Assembly: GCF_008693105.1 (NCBI RefSeq)
Contig: NZ_VXKK01000023.1
Coordinates: 1-64,000, forward strand
DNA: 64,000 nucleotides
Direction: 5' to 3'
Source of the DNA: Corynebacterium flavescens
GTDB taxonomy: Bacteria > Actinomycetota > Actinomycetes > Mycobacteriales > Mycobacteriaceae
Made by a program: the position numbers and the translations under genes. This document shows positions 47,008 through 56,821 of this stretch, piece by piece. Under the pieces are notes generated by a model that ran no database searches, had not been told where the DNA came from, and saw only the letters and a program-made list of their open reading frames with translations. The first letter of the stretch is position 1; the number at the start of each line of letters is the position of its first letter.

Positions 47008-49542
47008 ATGTCCGAGGAGGCTAGTAGGTTGGTAGGCACTATGAATAACGAGTCTCCCTTTTCCCGCATCTCGCCGGATCGCGCCGGATCCTCGGCCGCC
47101 CCGGTTGTTGGCAATTCACGCGAGGTGGCCACGTCCCCGAAACCCGCAGCGGATCCCCTAACCCAGGGGCTAAATCCGCAGCAGCTGGCCGCGGTGACCC
47201 ACATTGGTTCTCCGCTGCTTATTGTTGCTGGCGCAGGCTCAGGAAAGACGGCCGTGCTCACGCGCCGCATTGCTTATCTTATGCGCAGCAGGGGGGTGGC
47301 GCCCTGGGAGATTTTGGCTATTACCTTTACCAACAAGGCCGCTGCGGAAATGAAAGAGCGCGTCGGGCAATTGGTGGGGCCCGTGGCTGAACGCATGTGG
47401 GTGTCTACGTTTCACTCCATTTGCGTGCGCATTCTGCGCCAGAACGCTCAGCTGGTGCCCGGGCTGAACACTAATTTTACTATCTATGACGGGGATGATG
47501 CTAGGCGTCTGCTGACCATGATTGCCAAGGACATGGGCATAGATCTGAAGAAATTCACTTCTCGCGTTTTGGCTAACCAGATCTCTAATCTAAAAAATGA
47601 TCTGGTCTCCCCGGATAGTGCTGCGAGCGAGGCTGCAAAAACGAAGAATCCTTTCGATATTGTCATCGCCCAGGTTTATGCGGAGTATCAGCGCCGCCTG
47701 CGTGCGGCCAACGCGGTCGACTTTGACGATCTTATTGGAGAGGTCGTGCGCATCTTTCGGGAGTACCCGCAGGTAGTCGCGTTCTACCGGCGTCGCTTCC
47801 GGCATGTCCTCATTGATGAGTATCAAGATACCAACCATGCGCAGTATGCCCTGGTCTCTGAGTTGGTTGGCAAGGGAGAGCCTTCTGCTGAAGCGCCGCA
47901 GCTGTGCGTAGTCGGAGACTCGGATCAGTCTATCTATGCTTTCCGTGGAGCAACCATCCGCAATATCCAAGAGTTTGAGCGCGATTACCCGCAGGCCAAG
48001 ACAATCTTGTTGGAGCAGAACTATCGCTCAACGCAGACCATCTTGAATGCCGCCAACGCGGTCATCTCCAGGAATGAGGGTCGCCGTGAAAAGAATCTGT
48101 GGACCGCGCATGGACAGGGAAAAAAGATCATCGGCTATGTCGCCGATAATGAACATGATGAGGCGCGGTTTATCGCCTCCGAGATTGATTCTTTGGCCGA
48201 TCAGGGCCGTAGCTACTCGGATATCGCCATCATGTATCGCACCAATAATGCTTCTCGTGCCTTGGAGGACATCTTCGTGCGCTCGGGCATTCCCTATAAG
48301 GTCGTCGGCGGAACCCGCTTCTACGAGCGCCGCGAGATCCGTGACATGGTCGCCTACCTGCGCATTATCGATAACCCGGATGACACCGTTAGCCTGCGGC
48401 GCATCATTAACGTCCCCAAGCGGGCGATTGGGGACAAGGCGCAGGGGCAGATCTCCTTGCATGCGGACAATCTCGGCATCAGCTTCGGCAAGGCGCTGCA
48501 TGATGGCGCTGCCGGCGCAGTCGCGGGTTTAGGCACCCGCGCTGTTAATGCCGTTTCCAAGTTCGTAGAGATGATGGAAGGGATTCGAGCACAGATTCCG
48601 GGAATGAGAAATGCGGTGACAGGGCAGCCCGATCTCGGCGAGCTGCTCAACCTTGTGCTGGACGCCACGGGATACCGCGAGCTTTTGGAACAATCCAACG
48701 ATCCGCAGGATGGAGCGCGTCTGGATAACTTGAACGAACTCGTCTCGGTAGCCCGAGAGTTTTCTTCCGACGCGGCAAATAACTTGGCGTTCGATGGCTC
48801 GGACGCTGAGGAAGATCCGCAGCTGGCAGAGGGAGAAGCCGCACCGGGCTCCCTGCAGGCCTTCCTAGAAAAGGTCTCTCTTGTCGCTGATGCGGACCAG
48901 ATCCCCGATAGTGAGATCGGAGTGGTGACTCTGATGACTCTCCACACAGCAAAGGGCCTAGAGTTCCCAGTTGTGTTTCTTACAGGTTGGGAGGATGGCC
49001 AGTTTCCACATATGCGCTCGCTCGGTGACCCGAAAGAACTGAGCGAGGAACGTCGCCTGGCCTATGTGGGTATTACTCGCGCACGTGAGCAGCTCTATCT
49101 CACTCGCGCAATCCTGCGATCTTCGTGGGGCAATCCTATGACCAATCCTGCCAGCCGTTTCCTTGGAGAGATCCCAGAAGAACTCCTTGACTGGCGCCGC
49201 GAAGCGCCCGAAAGCAGCTTGTCTGGCGCGTGGGGCGGCGATGACTCTTATCAGTACGGAAGATCCTATGGCAAGGACTGGTCTGGGTGGAATAAGAACA
49301 AAAAGAGCACTGCGACTTCCCCTTCGCAGCGCTCCTCATCCTCGCACTCAGCTACCTCGATGCCACGGAATAATCACCTCAATCTTGCGGTCGGGGACCG
49401 CGTCAACCATGCGAAATATGGTCTCGGCACGGTGATTGAGGCCGCCGGTTCCGGTGCCAGGGCCACCGTTACGGTGGACTTCGGCTCGGCCGGTAAGGTG
49501 CGGCTCATGCTCATCGGCGGAGTGCCGATGGAAAAGCTCTAG
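47008..49542 (+). CDS. pcrA: ATP-dependent DNA helicase PcrA/UvrD
   Basis: An 844-residue superfamily 1A helicase. Q-motif L-N-P-Q-Q-L-A-A-V near 55, Walker A A-G-A-G-S-G-K-T near 76-83, T-F-T-N-K-A-A-A-E-M near 109, D-E-Y-Q-D-T-N near 270, and the C-terminal V-T-L-M-T-L-H-T-A-K-G-L-E and Y-V-G-I-T-R-A-R-E are intact. The final 60 residues form the Tudor-like RNA polymerase-binding fold typical of PcrA (G-D-R-V-N-H-A-K-Y-G-L-G-T-V-I). It acts in nucleotide excision repair and at stalled forks. ATG 47041 is an alternative start. Confidence 0.95.
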   Translation: MSEEASRLVGTMNNESPFSRISPDRAGSSAAPVVGNSREVATSPKPAADPLTQGLNPQQLAAVTHIGSPLLIVAGAGSGKTAVLTRRIAYLMRSRGVAPWEILAITFTNKAAAEMKERVGQLVGPVAERMWVSTFHSICVRILRQNAQLVPGLNTNFTIYDGDDARRLLTMIAKDMGIDLKKFTSRVLANQISNLKNDLVSPDSAASEAAKTKNPFDIVIAQVYAEYQRRLRAANAVDFDDLIGEVVRIFREYPQVVAFYRRRFRHVLIDEYQDTNHAQYALVSELVGKGEPSAEAPQLCVVGDSDQSIYAFRGATIRNIQEFERDYPQAKTILLEQNYRSTQTILNAANAVISRNEGRREKNLWTAHGQGKKIIGYVADNEHDEARFIASEIDSLADQGRSYSDIAIMYRTNNASRALEDIFVRSGIPYKVVGGTRFYERREIRDMVAYLRIIDNPDDTVSLRRIINVPKRAIGDKAQGQISLHADNLGISFGKALHDGAAGAVAGLGTRAVNAVSKFVEMMEGIRAQIPGMRNAVTGQPDLGELLNLVLDATGYRELLEQSNDPQDGARLDNLNELVSVAREFSSDAANNLAFDGSDAEEDPQLAEGEAAPGSLQAFLEKVSLVADADQIPDSEIGVVTLMTLHTAKGLEFPVVFLTGWEDGQFPHMRSLGDPKELSEERRLAYVGITRAREQLYLTRAILRSSWGNPMTNPASRFLGEIPEELLDWRREAPESSLSGAWGGDDSYQYGRSYGKDWSGWNKNKKSTATSPSQRSSSSHSATSMPRNNHLNLAVGDRVNHAKYGLGTVIEAAGSGARATVTVDFGSAGKVRLMLIGGVPMEKL

Positions 49543-49558
49543 CAGCCGGAAAAGCGCG

Positions 49559-50278
49559 CTAGATGGTGATGCCGCGCTCTTTGAACCACGGCACAGGATC
49601 AACAGGCGTGGTGCCATCAGGGTGAATTTCAAAGTGGAGGTGGGGGCCGGTTGAGTGGCCCTCACTGCCCATGCCGGCGATTTCTTGCCCAGCACTGACT
49701 CTGTCGCCCACAGACACGTAGAGCATATTGGCCGGCATGTGGCCGTAGACGGATATAGCTCCGTCGTCGTGGCGCACTCTAATCCAGTTACCAAAGCCCT
49801 GGGCTGGGCCGGAGGAAATGACCTCGCCGTCCATGACGGAGTAGATCGGGGTTCCTACGGGGTTGCCTATGTCGATGCCATTGTGCGTGGTTCCCCAGCG
49901 CTCGCCGTAGACGGAAGTAAAAGTACCCGTCGTGGGAGAAGACACCGTGTTGCCACTGGCGTCGCGCCCCGTTTGCTTGGTTACCTCGGGAGTATCTGCT
50001 GGTGGACGGAAGGCCTCGATGAGTTCCTTGATGAGTGCTGGGTCTAAAGCGATATCCCACCCACCTTGGCCTTTAGAGGACTGTCCCTCGGTGTCTGCGT
50101 CTGCGGCATCAGCGCTTGCTGCGTCGGCGAGCTCCAAAGCGGCTTCGTAAAGCGCAGCGTCGTTGTTTGCTGGCGTATCCACCGCGCTCGCAGGAGCGAC
50201 TGTGGTCAGGGCGAATGTCATACACAGTGCGGTGGTGCCAAGCACTGTTCGCTTGACGGCGCGATTCATGCGCTTCAT
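49559..50278 (-). CDS. M23 family metallopeptidase, secreted
   Basis: A 239-residue exported protein with a signal peptide to about 33 (ending A-S-A-V-D). A linker leads to a LytM/M23 domain with H-N-G-I-D-I-G near 130, the Y-G-H-M strand and H-L-H-F-E-I near 212, giving the H-x(3)-D and H-x-H zinc ligands. It probably cuts peptidoglycan cross-bridges or activates other hydrolases. It lies downstream of a closely similar paralogue on the same strand, separated by 609 bases, and ends 16 bases after the convergent pcrA stop. Confidence 0.9.
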   Translation of the reverse strand: MKRMNRAVKRTVLGTTALCMTFALTTVAPASAVDTPANNDAALYEAALELADAASADAADADTEGQSSKGQGGWDIALDPALIKELIEAFRPPADTPEVTKQTGRDASGNTVSSPTTGTFTSVYGERWGTTHNGIDIGNPVGTPIYSVMDGEVISSGPAQGFGNWIRVRHDDGAISVYGHMPANMLYVSVGDRVSAGQEIAGMGSEGHSTGPHLHFEIHPDGTTPVDPVPWFKERGITI

Positions 50279-50887
50279 AAATGAAGTCCTTATCGTGACG
50301 TTCCAGGGATGGGGCAGTGACGCTCTTTTTGGGCAACGAGATAAAAGCTATCTGTTGTTGTCACATCGCGCAATGACTAATCTACCCAGCTCAATGCACT
50401 GATGTTCGAAACAGGACTAAGTTGCCAGCATGTTGCGCGTGTTGCAGGAGTGAAAACTGTTATAAAAAAGTTCTCGGGCAACTGTGTGGGGGTGTGGGGA
50501 AGGGGGGTGCCCCATGCGATGGCTGTGGGTGAAGTTCTTCTTCCCACTTAACGGTCTTTTCTTCCCGCCATATCCGCCGCTTAGGGGGTATAAGGGATTG
50601 AAAAGCTCCCCCTTTGAGAATGCGTTGGTGGTCAAAAAATATCTCCTGTGAGATGGACTACAACGTTTGGTTGGCGGCCTGAGATGAGGGTTGATGGCCC
50701 GAAGTTAAGCAGCGTGTCGGAGGTGCGACGGAGTGGAGTGCAACGCCAGGGTGACGCGGTTGAACTTGGATCGGCGCACGCTATGACGGGAATCGGCGCA
50801 GAACAAAAGCGCGGGAGCGCTGTGTTGCGGCGATCCCGCGCTGCTGCGGAAGAAAGGTTGGATGGGAAGTTCGGGGGAGTTGTATCC
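50279..50887. other. Long intergenic region between two M23 peptidase genes
   Basis: About 610 bases. It contains the terminator of the upstream paralogue (50808-50842), a G-rich stretch at 50487-50515 and a promoter-like AT patch (ttataaaaaag near 50460) facing the downstream peptidase. No open frame has coding character. The length suggests a long leader for the 49559-50278 gene. Confidence 0.45.
50808..50842 (-). terminator. Terminator of the second M23 gene
   Basis: agcgcggga and tcccgcgct pair perfectly across 17 bases. On the minus strand they are followed by tttgttctg, 46 bases after the peptidase stop. Confidence 0.7.
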
Positions 50888-51649
50888 CTAGCCGATGTTG
50901 ATCCCGCGCTCTGCAAGCCACGGGATGGGATCAATTGCGCCCTGGCCGGCGGGGTGAATCTCGAAGTGAAGGTGGGTGCCGGTGGAGAATCCCAGGCTGC
51001 CCATTCCGGCGATCTTCTGGCCTGCGTGGACCTGCTGGCCCACGGCGACGTCTAGGGTCTCCATGTGGCCGTAGACGGACATGGAGCCGTCTTCGTGCTT
51101 GATGCGGATCCACTGGCCGTAGCCAGAGGCGGGGCCGGAATCGATGACGGTGCCGTCCATGACCGCGAGAATAGGCGTTCCATTCGCGTTAGCGATGTCG
51201 ATGCCGGAGTGGAAGGAGCCCCAGCGGGAGCCAAAGCCGGACGTGAAGCTGCCCTCGGCCGGGCGGACGACTGAGGGGCCGCGGGCGGCCTTGTCGGCGG
51301 CAGCGCGCTCGGTAGAGGCTGCTACTGCCTTGTTGAGCTGATCTGCCAAGTCCGTGATGGGCTTGTTGTTAGATACGGCCAAGATCTGCGGGGTTTCGGC
51401 GAGACCGTCAGCGACGGCCGCCTGGGCGCGCTCAAGCTCTCCGGAGTTGTTTGCCAAGGAGAAGTTGACCGACTGGGCCTTTTGTCCTTGGGTGTTATCG
51501 GCTTGAATATTAGCCGCGGCCGCTCCGCCAACACCTGCGGTGGAAACCGCTCCAGCAGCTACCGCGATAAGGGCGATACGGCCCTTGCTGGTCTGCGAGG
51601 TGATGATCTTACGGTGGCGTCCGGCGTCCCGCTGGGTCTTGCTTCGCAT
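50888..51649 (-). CDS. M23 family metallopeptidase, secreted
   Basis: A 253-residue exported protein with an N-terminal membrane-like signal (about 25-48, ending A-A-A-A-N), a helical linker and an M23 domain with H-S-G-I-D-I-A near 158, Y-G-H-M and H-L-H-F-E-I near 232. The catalytic domain is clearly paralogous to the one at 49559-50278. ATG 51649 is chosen (ggaag eight bases upstream); 51664 is possible. The upstream region contains GTAACA/GTCACA repeats that resemble sites of the envelope regulator MtrA. Confidence 0.9.
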   Translation of the reverse strand: MRSKTQRDAGRHRKIITSQTSKGRIALIAVAAGAVSTAGVGGAAAANIQADNTQGQKAQSVNFSLANNSGELERAQAAVADGLAETPQILAVSNNKPITDLADQLNKAVAASTERAAADKAARGPSVVRPAEGSFTSGFGSRWGSFHSGIDIANANGTPILAVMDGTVIDSGPASGYGQWIRIKHEDGSMSVYGHMETLDVAVGQQVHAGQKIAGMGSLGFSTGTHLHFEIHPAGQGAIDPIPWLAERGINIG

Positions 51650-51724
51650 CAAATCAACTTCCATTCTCTTCACAATCTGCGTACCGGATATGGCGTTACA
51701 GTCCATCACGGTTGGTTACGAGAT

Positions 51725-51757
51725 TGTGACCTTTCTGTTACCAACGAGATGTAACAG
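51725..51757 (-). promoter_or_regulatory. GTAAC-type repeats upstream of the M23 gene
   Basis: On the minus strand gtaaca, five bases, gtcaca form a direct repeat (51725-51741). The same area holds ctgttac (51735-51741) and gtaacag (51751-51757), a perfect inverted repeat. MtrA of mycobacteria and corynebacteria recognises spaced direct repeats of this kind and controls peptidase genes. Assignment is inferred. Confidence 0.45.
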
Positions 51758-52100
51758 TAGCGTCTCGGAAATGTGACAGCAACCCTAACCGGAATAATTT
51801 TCTTCCCCCGGGCTAAACCTGCAGAACTCGCCGCCGTTTCTAAGGAACGGAATTGGCTACCCCCGCGGGTGGGGTCGGTGTAACGCTACGGAGTGATGGT
51901 CGAGAGTGGACTCCTGCGACCGCCGTGTTCACTCTAGTCACAGTAATATATATAGGTATCGGCGGCTCTTACTTTCAAAGATAGGCGGGATCTGCAAGGT
52001 GCAGGTCAGCGTTGGACCTTGGGGTATTGGATCGCTCGTGTGTATCGATTCTCGTCGCGCCAAACGTGCTCGCGGGCATTCGCGTGGCACAGTAGAGGCG
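51758..52100. other. Divergent intergenic region before the DUF6350 gene
   Basis: About 340 bases. tatatata near 51950 gives a plausible promoter toward the DUF6350 gene. A longer in-frame extension (from 51906) exists upstream of the chosen start but has no protein-like character. Nothing else recognised. Confidence 0.4.
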
Positions 52101-53720
52101 ATGAATAGGAACACCAGCCCCCAATCGCGGTCCACCTCGCGTCCGCGCGCGCAGACGAGAGGCCGCGGTCACCAGTCCATCGACCCAGCCTCACGCATCG
52201 CGCACAAGGCTGGGGCGCAGGCGAAAGCGCGCCGCGCGCGACCCCCGCTGAGCAAGTTTGAGCGAGCCCGCCGCATGGCTTTTGCCGTGGCTCTGCCTCA
52301 GGCGGTGCTTATCCTCGCTATTTTGGCGGTAGCCTTGGGCGCTTTGTTGCTGACAGGCACCTCCCTAGCCTGGCTGCCTGCAGTCATCGCTGAGTCTTGG
52401 ATGGTTCTAAATCTCGGGCCCGTAGTGGCAGGCGGAATAACCATCTCCGTGATGCCACTGCTGCCGGCGCTGCTCTTTGCATTCGTTATCGCGCGCCGGA
52501 TCCGCAACACGATTCGTAGCAAGGTGAGCATCAATGACGTGGCTATTCTCGCGGTCGCGGCAGTGGTGGTGCCCGCAGCACTGACAATCTTGGCCTGGCT
52601 AATGCTGTGGGACGCGGGGAAAGTATTCGATGTTTCGCCCCCCAACCTGGCTATGGCTTTGCCGCGGATTCTGCTTCTGCATCTTTGTGTACTGGCCGGT
52701 GGAATGGGCCCACGCCTGTGGCGGGCGTTGGCGCGGCGCTTCGGGGTTTCAACCCTGCTTGTCGACGCCGCTTTCTCAGCCCTGCGCTACTTGGCCTATG
52801 CCGGAATCGTCTCCTTGGTGGTGTTTGTGATTGTGGCGGCAGTGGGATGGGGACGCCAAAGCGAGCTGCTTGCAAGCTATCCGCATCTCGGTGCCGGTGG
52901 GGTTGTGGGGCTGGTAGCTCTGAGCCTGCTTTATCTGCCCAACGCCGTGGTCTACACGATGGGGGTTTTAAGCGGCGCCCAACTGCACGTCGGCGATGCT
53001 AGCGTGAGCCTCTTTAATGTCGATCTGGTGGCCTTGCCGCCGGTGCCTCTATTCGGCGTCGTACCCGCATCGGTACAAGCGTGGGCCGTAGTTTTGTTGT
53101 TGGCCTTGCCGTGCAGTGCCGCCTACCTCTTCTACCGTCGCCGTCCCAGCTTTCAATTCGCTGCTGTAGCAGGGCTCATGGCAGCCGTCGGAATGCTCAT
53201 CCTAGGCTATCTTTCGTCCGGGGAACTCGGATACTACGGGTTCACCGGTCTGAGCGTGTGGGTGGCTGCGGGGCTCAGCGGGGTCTGGCTGGCAGCCGTC
53301 GGACTAGCATTTGCTGCAGCCTCCCTCTTACTCCAAGCACAGAGTGCACGGAGTGCCGCCTATGAGGAAGAGGCGTCGGTTGTGCCCGCGCCTGAGGATC
53401 AGGTTGAATCTGATGACGCTGGTGAGGTCGCAGAAGAGGAAGATTCGCCGGAGGACCCAGAGATCTCAGCGGGGTCAGAAGACACTGACGTGGACATTGA
53501 TGTAGACCCCGACGATGGCAGCCGCGATTATGCGGACGTGGTAGACGCGGAGGTTGTGGACGCTGAAGTTGTGGACGCTGAAGTTGTGAACGCTGAAGTT
53601 GTGAACGAAGACTCCGCTTCGAAAGGGACTGAAGAAGCAGCTCAGGAAAGCTCCATTTCTGTGGATCAGGACGAGGACTCGGCTCCTGAGAGCGAAAGCG
53701 CGGAGGATAAAGAGCACTAA
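52101..53720 (+). CDS. DUF6350 family polytopic membrane protein
   Basis: A 539-residue protein: a basic N-terminal tail of about 55 residues (R-S-T-S-R-P-R-A-Q-T-R-G), then about ten membrane helices to residue 415, then an acidic cytoplasmic tail of 120 residues with five tandem V-V-D/N-A-E units. It matches the actinobacterial DUF6350 family, linked in mycobacteria (PerM) to cell division under stress. That transfer of role is inference. The start at ATG 52101 follows gaggcg. It lies 31 bases before purN, as in other corynebacteria. Confidence 0.78.
   Translation: MNRNTSPQSRSTSRPRAQTRGRGHQSIDPASRIAHKAGAQAKARRARPPLSKFERARRMAFAVALPQAVLILAILAVALGALLLTGTSLAWLPAVIAESWMVLNLGPVVAGGITISVMPLLPALLFAFVIARRIRNTIRSKVSINDVAILAVAAVVVPAALTILAWLMLWDAGKVFDVSPPNLAMALPRILLLHLCVLAGGMGPRLWRALARRFGVSTLLVDAAFSALRYLAYAGIVSLVVFVIVAAVGWGRQSELLASYPHLGAGGVVGLVALSLLYLPNAVVYTMGVLSGAQLHVGDASVSLFNVDLVALPPVPLFGVVPASVQAWAVVLLLALPCSAAYLFYRRRPSFQFAAVAGLMAAVGMLILGYLSSGELGYYGFTGLSVWVAAGLSGVWLAAVGLAFAAASLLLQAQSARSAAYEEEASVVPAPEDQVESDDAGEVAEEEDSPEDPEISAGSEDTDVDIDVDPDDGSRDYADVVDAEVVDAEVVDAEVVNAEVVNEDSASKGTEEAAQESSISVDQDEDSAPESESAEDKEH
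53538..53612 (+). repeat. 15-base in-frame tandem repeat (five units)
   Basis: Units at 53538, 53553, 53568, 53583 and 53598 follow gttgtggacgctgaa. The second and third are identical, the fourth differs by one base, and the first and last are diverged. Each encodes V-V-D/N-A/E-x. The array lies in the acidic tail of the DUF6350 protein. Confidence 0.9.
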
Positions 53721-53751
53721 TTGCCAGGCGGGGGTAGCCGCGGGCTAAGAT

Positions 53752-54372
53752 ATGCCTGTGACTTCACCTCTCCAGCCGCAAAAACCCTCCTATTCACCGC
53801 CTTTGTCTGTCGTCGTCCTTGTTTCTGGGACGGGTTCGCTCCTGCAGTCCATCATGGACGCGCAGGAAGGAAGCTACCGAGTAACCAAAGTCGTCGCCGA
53901 TAAGCGCTGCCCCGGGATCGACCGGGCTCAGGATCGCGGTATCGCGACCGAGGTAGTAGAGATGGGTGCGGATCGCACCGAGTGGAATCAACGTCTGGTT
54001 GCCGCCGTCGAGGCGGGGCAACCAGACATAATTGTTTCTGCAGGTTTTATGAAGATCCTGGGGCAGGCGTTCCTAGACCGGTACGAGGAGCGCATCATTA
54101 ACACCCACCCCGCACTTCTGCCCTCTTTTAAAGGGGCGCACGCCGTGCGGGATGCGTTGGATTATGGAGTGAAGATCACAGGTTCTACCGTCCATTTTGT
54201 TGATGCCGGGGTGGATACTGGGCGCATCATTGCTCAACAGGCAGTGGAGATTGTTGAGAATGATGACGAGGCCAGCCTGCACGAGCGGATCAAAGTGGTA
54301 GAACGCCAGCTCATTGTCAGAGTGCTGCGTGCAGCGCAGATCGTGGACGGTCGTGTCCGCGTACAGCTCTAG
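53752..54372 (+). CDS. purN: Phosphoribosylglycinamide formyltransferase
   Basis: A 206-residue folate-dependent GAR transformylase of purine synthesis. The N-terminal strand V-V-L-V-S-G-T-G-S is followed by the catalytic block I-I-N-T-H-P-A-L-L-P-S-F-K-G near 115-128 and D-A-G-V-D-T-G near 160, holding the Asn/His/Asp triad. It is followed after 42 bases by purH, with which it forms the usual actinobacterial purNH unit. The start may be ATG 53752 or the overlapping GTG at 53758. Confidence 0.95.
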   Translation: MPVTSPLQPQKPSYSPPLSVVVLVSGTGSLLQSIMDAQEGSYRVTKVVADKRCPGIDRAQDRGIATEVVEMGADRTEWNQRLVAAVEAGQPDIIVSAGFMKILGQAFLDRYEERIINTHPALLPSFKGAHAVRDALDYGVKITGSTVHFVDAGVDTGRIIAQQAVEIVENDDEASLHERIKVVERQLIVRVLRAAQIVDGRVRVQL

Positions 54373-54414
54373 TGTTATTTCCCTCAACCTTGGTCAGGAA
54401 GGCTGCTTCTTACT

Positions 54415-55950
54415 ATGAATGACGACCGCAAGCAGATTAAGCGGGCACTAATTAGCGTTTACGATAAGTCCGGTCTGGAGGATCTCGCTCGGGCGCTTGA
54501 TGCGGCTGGGGTCGAGATCGTCTCGACTGGTTCGACCGCCGCAAAGATTGCGGATCTGGGAATCGCCGTTACCCCAGTGGAAAAGCTCACCGGCTTTCCT
54601 GAGTGCTTGGAAGGTCGCGTAAAGACTCTCCACCCGCGCGTGCATGCGGGGATCCTGGCGGATACGCGCAAAGAAGATCATCTCCATCAGTTAGAAGAGC
54701 TGGACATTCAGCCTTTCCAATTGGTTGTTGTTAACCTCTATCCCTTCCGCGAAACGGTTGCCTCCGGCGCGGACTTTGACGGCTGTGTTGAGCAGATCGA
54801 TATTGGAGGCCCGTCGATGGTGCGTGCGGCCGCCAAGAATCATCCTTCCGTGGCAGTCGTTGTGGATCCCGCTCGTTACGGTGAGGTCGCCCACGCTGTG
54901 GAGAACGGCGGCTTCACCCTCAGTGAGCGCCAAGCCTTGGCCCGCGATGCCTTCCTGCACACGGCTGATTATGACGCGGCTGTGTCGCAATGGTTTGTTG
55001 AGCAGCTAGGGACTGAGCAGGCAGGCGCACAGGCACTGCGCTACGGTGAGAACTCCCATCAAGCAGCCACGGTAACGCGCATCGGCACCGCCGGTCTGGC
55101 GAATGCTCGGCAGCTCAACGGCAAGGAGATGTCCTACAACAACTACCAGGACGCCGATGCCGCATGGCGCGCCGCATGGGATCACAAGCGCCCGTGCGTC
55201 GCCATCATCAAGCACACCAACCCTTGCGGCATTGCGGTATCCGAGGAATCCATCGCGGCCGCTCACCGTGCCGCACATGCCTGTGATCCGCTCTCTGCTT
55301 TCGGAGGAGTCATCGCGGTCAACCGCGAGGTTTCCGTGGAAATGGCGGAGCAGGTCAAGGAGATCTTCACTGAGGTCATCGTTGCGCCTTCCTATGAAGA
55401 TGGCGCCGTCGAGATCCTGCAGACGAAGAAGAACCTGCGTGTTCTCGTGGCTGAGTACGAGGCTCCCACCACGGAGAATAAGTTTATCTCTGGTGGTTTC
55501 TTGACTCAGGACCCCGACACCTACCAGGCAGAGGGCGACAAGCCGGAGAATTGGAAGCTCGTGGCAGGCGAGGCCTTGTCCGAGGCGGACATGGCGCAGC
55601 TGGAGTTTGCTTGGCGCTCAGTGCGCGCGGTGAAGTCGAACGCTATTCTGCTGGCCAAAGACAATGCCACCGTTGGAGTAGGTATGGGCCAGGTCAACCG
55701 CGTGGATTCCGCCAAGCTGGCAGTCCAGCGCGCGAATACTCTGGCTGAGGGAGAAGACCGCGCCGCTGGCTCTTTCGTGGCCTCGGATGCGTTCTTCCCC
55801 TTTGCTGACGGCCTCGAGGTGCTTCTCGAAGCCGGGGTCAAAGCCGTTGTGCAGCCGGGCGGCTCCATCCGCGATGAGGAAGTCATTGCCGCCGCGCAGG
55901 CCGCAGGAACGACCATGTATCTGACTGGGACGCGTCACTTTGCCCACTAG
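54415..55950 (+). CDS. purH: Bifunctional AICAR transformylase / IMP cyclohydrolase
   Basis: A 511-residue enzyme for the last two steps of IMP synthesis. The N-terminal IMP cyclohydrolase (MGS-like) domain has S-V-Y-D-K-S-G-L near 15 and S-T-G-S-T-A near 37. The C-terminal transformylase has R-Y-G-E-N-S-H-Q near 205, the catalytic K-H-x-N-P-C-G near 265, and ends G-T-R-H-F-x-H as in all PurH. It lies in a unit with purN and ends at a perfect terminator hairpin. In C. glutamicum amtR is close downstream, whereas here the kinase module intervenes. Confidence 0.97.
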   Translation: MNDDRKQIKRALISVYDKSGLEDLARALDAAGVEIVSTGSTAAKIADLGIAVTPVEKLTGFPECLEGRVKTLHPRVHAGILADTRKEDHLHQLEELDIQPFQLVVVNLYPFRETVASGADFDGCVEQIDIGGPSMVRAAAKNHPSVAVVVDPARYGEVAHAVENGGFTLSERQALARDAFLHTADYDAAVSQWFVEQLGTEQAGAQALRYGENSHQAATVTRIGTAGLANARQLNGKEMSYNNYQDADAAWRAAWDHKRPCVAIIKHTNPCGIAVSEESIAAAHRAAHACDPLSAFGGVIAVNREVSVEMAEQVKEIFTEVIVAPSYEDGAVEILQTKKNLRVLVAEYEAPTTENKFISGGFLTQDPDTYQAEGDKPENWKLVAGEALSEADMAQLEFAWRSVRAVKSNAILLAKDNATVGVGMGQVNRVDSAKLAVQRANTLAEGEDRAAGSFVASDAFFPFADGLEVLLEAGVKAVVQPGGSIRDEEVIAAAQAAGTTMYLTGTRHFAH

Positions 55951-55987
55951 GAGTATTTAGAGGAATCTCCCCTCCCTGCAGATTCAC

Positions 55988-56031
55988 AACCGCGGGTACC
56001 TCTTGAGCTAGTCCAAGAGGTACCCGCGGTT
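55988..56031 (+). terminator. Terminator of purNH
   Basis: The arms 55988-56005 and 56014-56031 pair perfectly over 18 bases with an eight-base loop. The downstream T-run is short (gcgtctt). It may also stop the convergent gene at 56066. Confidence 0.85.
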
Positions 56032-56065
56032 GCGTCTTAAGTAGTGCCCTAGGGTGGCGATTTTC

Positions 56066-56821
56066 TCATTGTACGGAGGGGGATCCGATGACAAAGGAGG
56101 AACCAGAAGCAGGCTGGTCCGCGGCGTCGAAGAAGCTCGCAGTGATGACTACCATTGTGCGCCCAGACAGCGGGAGCTGCAGCTCAGTGGGTTCACCAAC
56201 ATCGACTCTTAAGTCTTGAAGGCTGCCGGTTCCATCATTGATGAGCACGTGCGCGTGATCGACCTCAGGGTTGCTGCGGCTATCGGTGAATCCCAGTGTC
56301 ATGGTCAAAAGCTCGAAATCCCCGTCCCGGAACTCGAGCGTGGCCGTGGCGGAATCCCCAGTTTCAGCCACATAGGAGTGGGGGAAGCTAACTCCTTGAA
56401 TCATGGCGGTGGTGTCCTCTTGGCTAAAGTCAGAATCTAGACTCCAGCTACTGGTGAGCGAAGTTCCCGCCGGCTGATATGGCTCCTCCTCCGTTGTTGC
56501 CGAGGTGTCTCTCTCCCCGAACGCCCACCACGCCGCGCCTCCGAAGGCGATCGCTAAAGCCAACATCGCCGCGATGAGGCCTGCGATGGCAGCGTCGAAG
56601 TAACTCCGCTGCGACTTGGGACTTTGTCCCCCTGTAGCGGACTGCGAGAACGCAGGTGTGTGCGCAGATGCAGATGGACCAAAGGCAGCATTCTGGGCCC
56701 CGAAGTGCTGCGAGCCGGGGCCGCTGGGGAAACTAGGGGGAGAAGTCGGGGAAGGCGAAGCCGAATGCGGGCCTGCAAAAGCGCCAAAGCGTGGGGGAGG
56801 CCCTGGAGGGGGAACAGTCAT
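56066..56821 (-). CDS. Single-pass membrane protein with Pro/Ser-rich N-terminus
   Basis: A 251-residue protein. Residues 1-70 are rich in Pro, Gly and Ser and probably disordered in the cytoplasm. A membrane helix spans about 77-100 (A-A-I-A-G-L-I-A-A-M-L-A). The outside domain of about 140 residues has beta character and no cysteines (D-H-A-H-V-L-I-N-D-G-T-G-S-L). I do not recognise the family. It shares topology, but not clear sequence, with the other small membrane proteins around the kinase and is the leftmost gene of that module, divergent from 57131. Confidence 0.7.
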   Translation of the reverse strand: MTVPPPGPPPRFGAFAGPHSASPSPTSPPSFPSGPGSQHFGAQNAAFGPSASAHTPAFSQSATGGQSPKSQRSYFDAAIAGLIAAMLALAIAFGGAAWWAFGERDTSATTEEEPYQPAGTSLTSSWSLDSDFSQEDTTAMIQGVSFPHSYVAETGDSATATLEFRDGDFELLTMTLGFTDSRSNPEVDHAHVLINDGTGSLQDLRVDVGEPTELQLPLSGRTMVVITASFFDAADQPASGSSFVIGSPSVQ

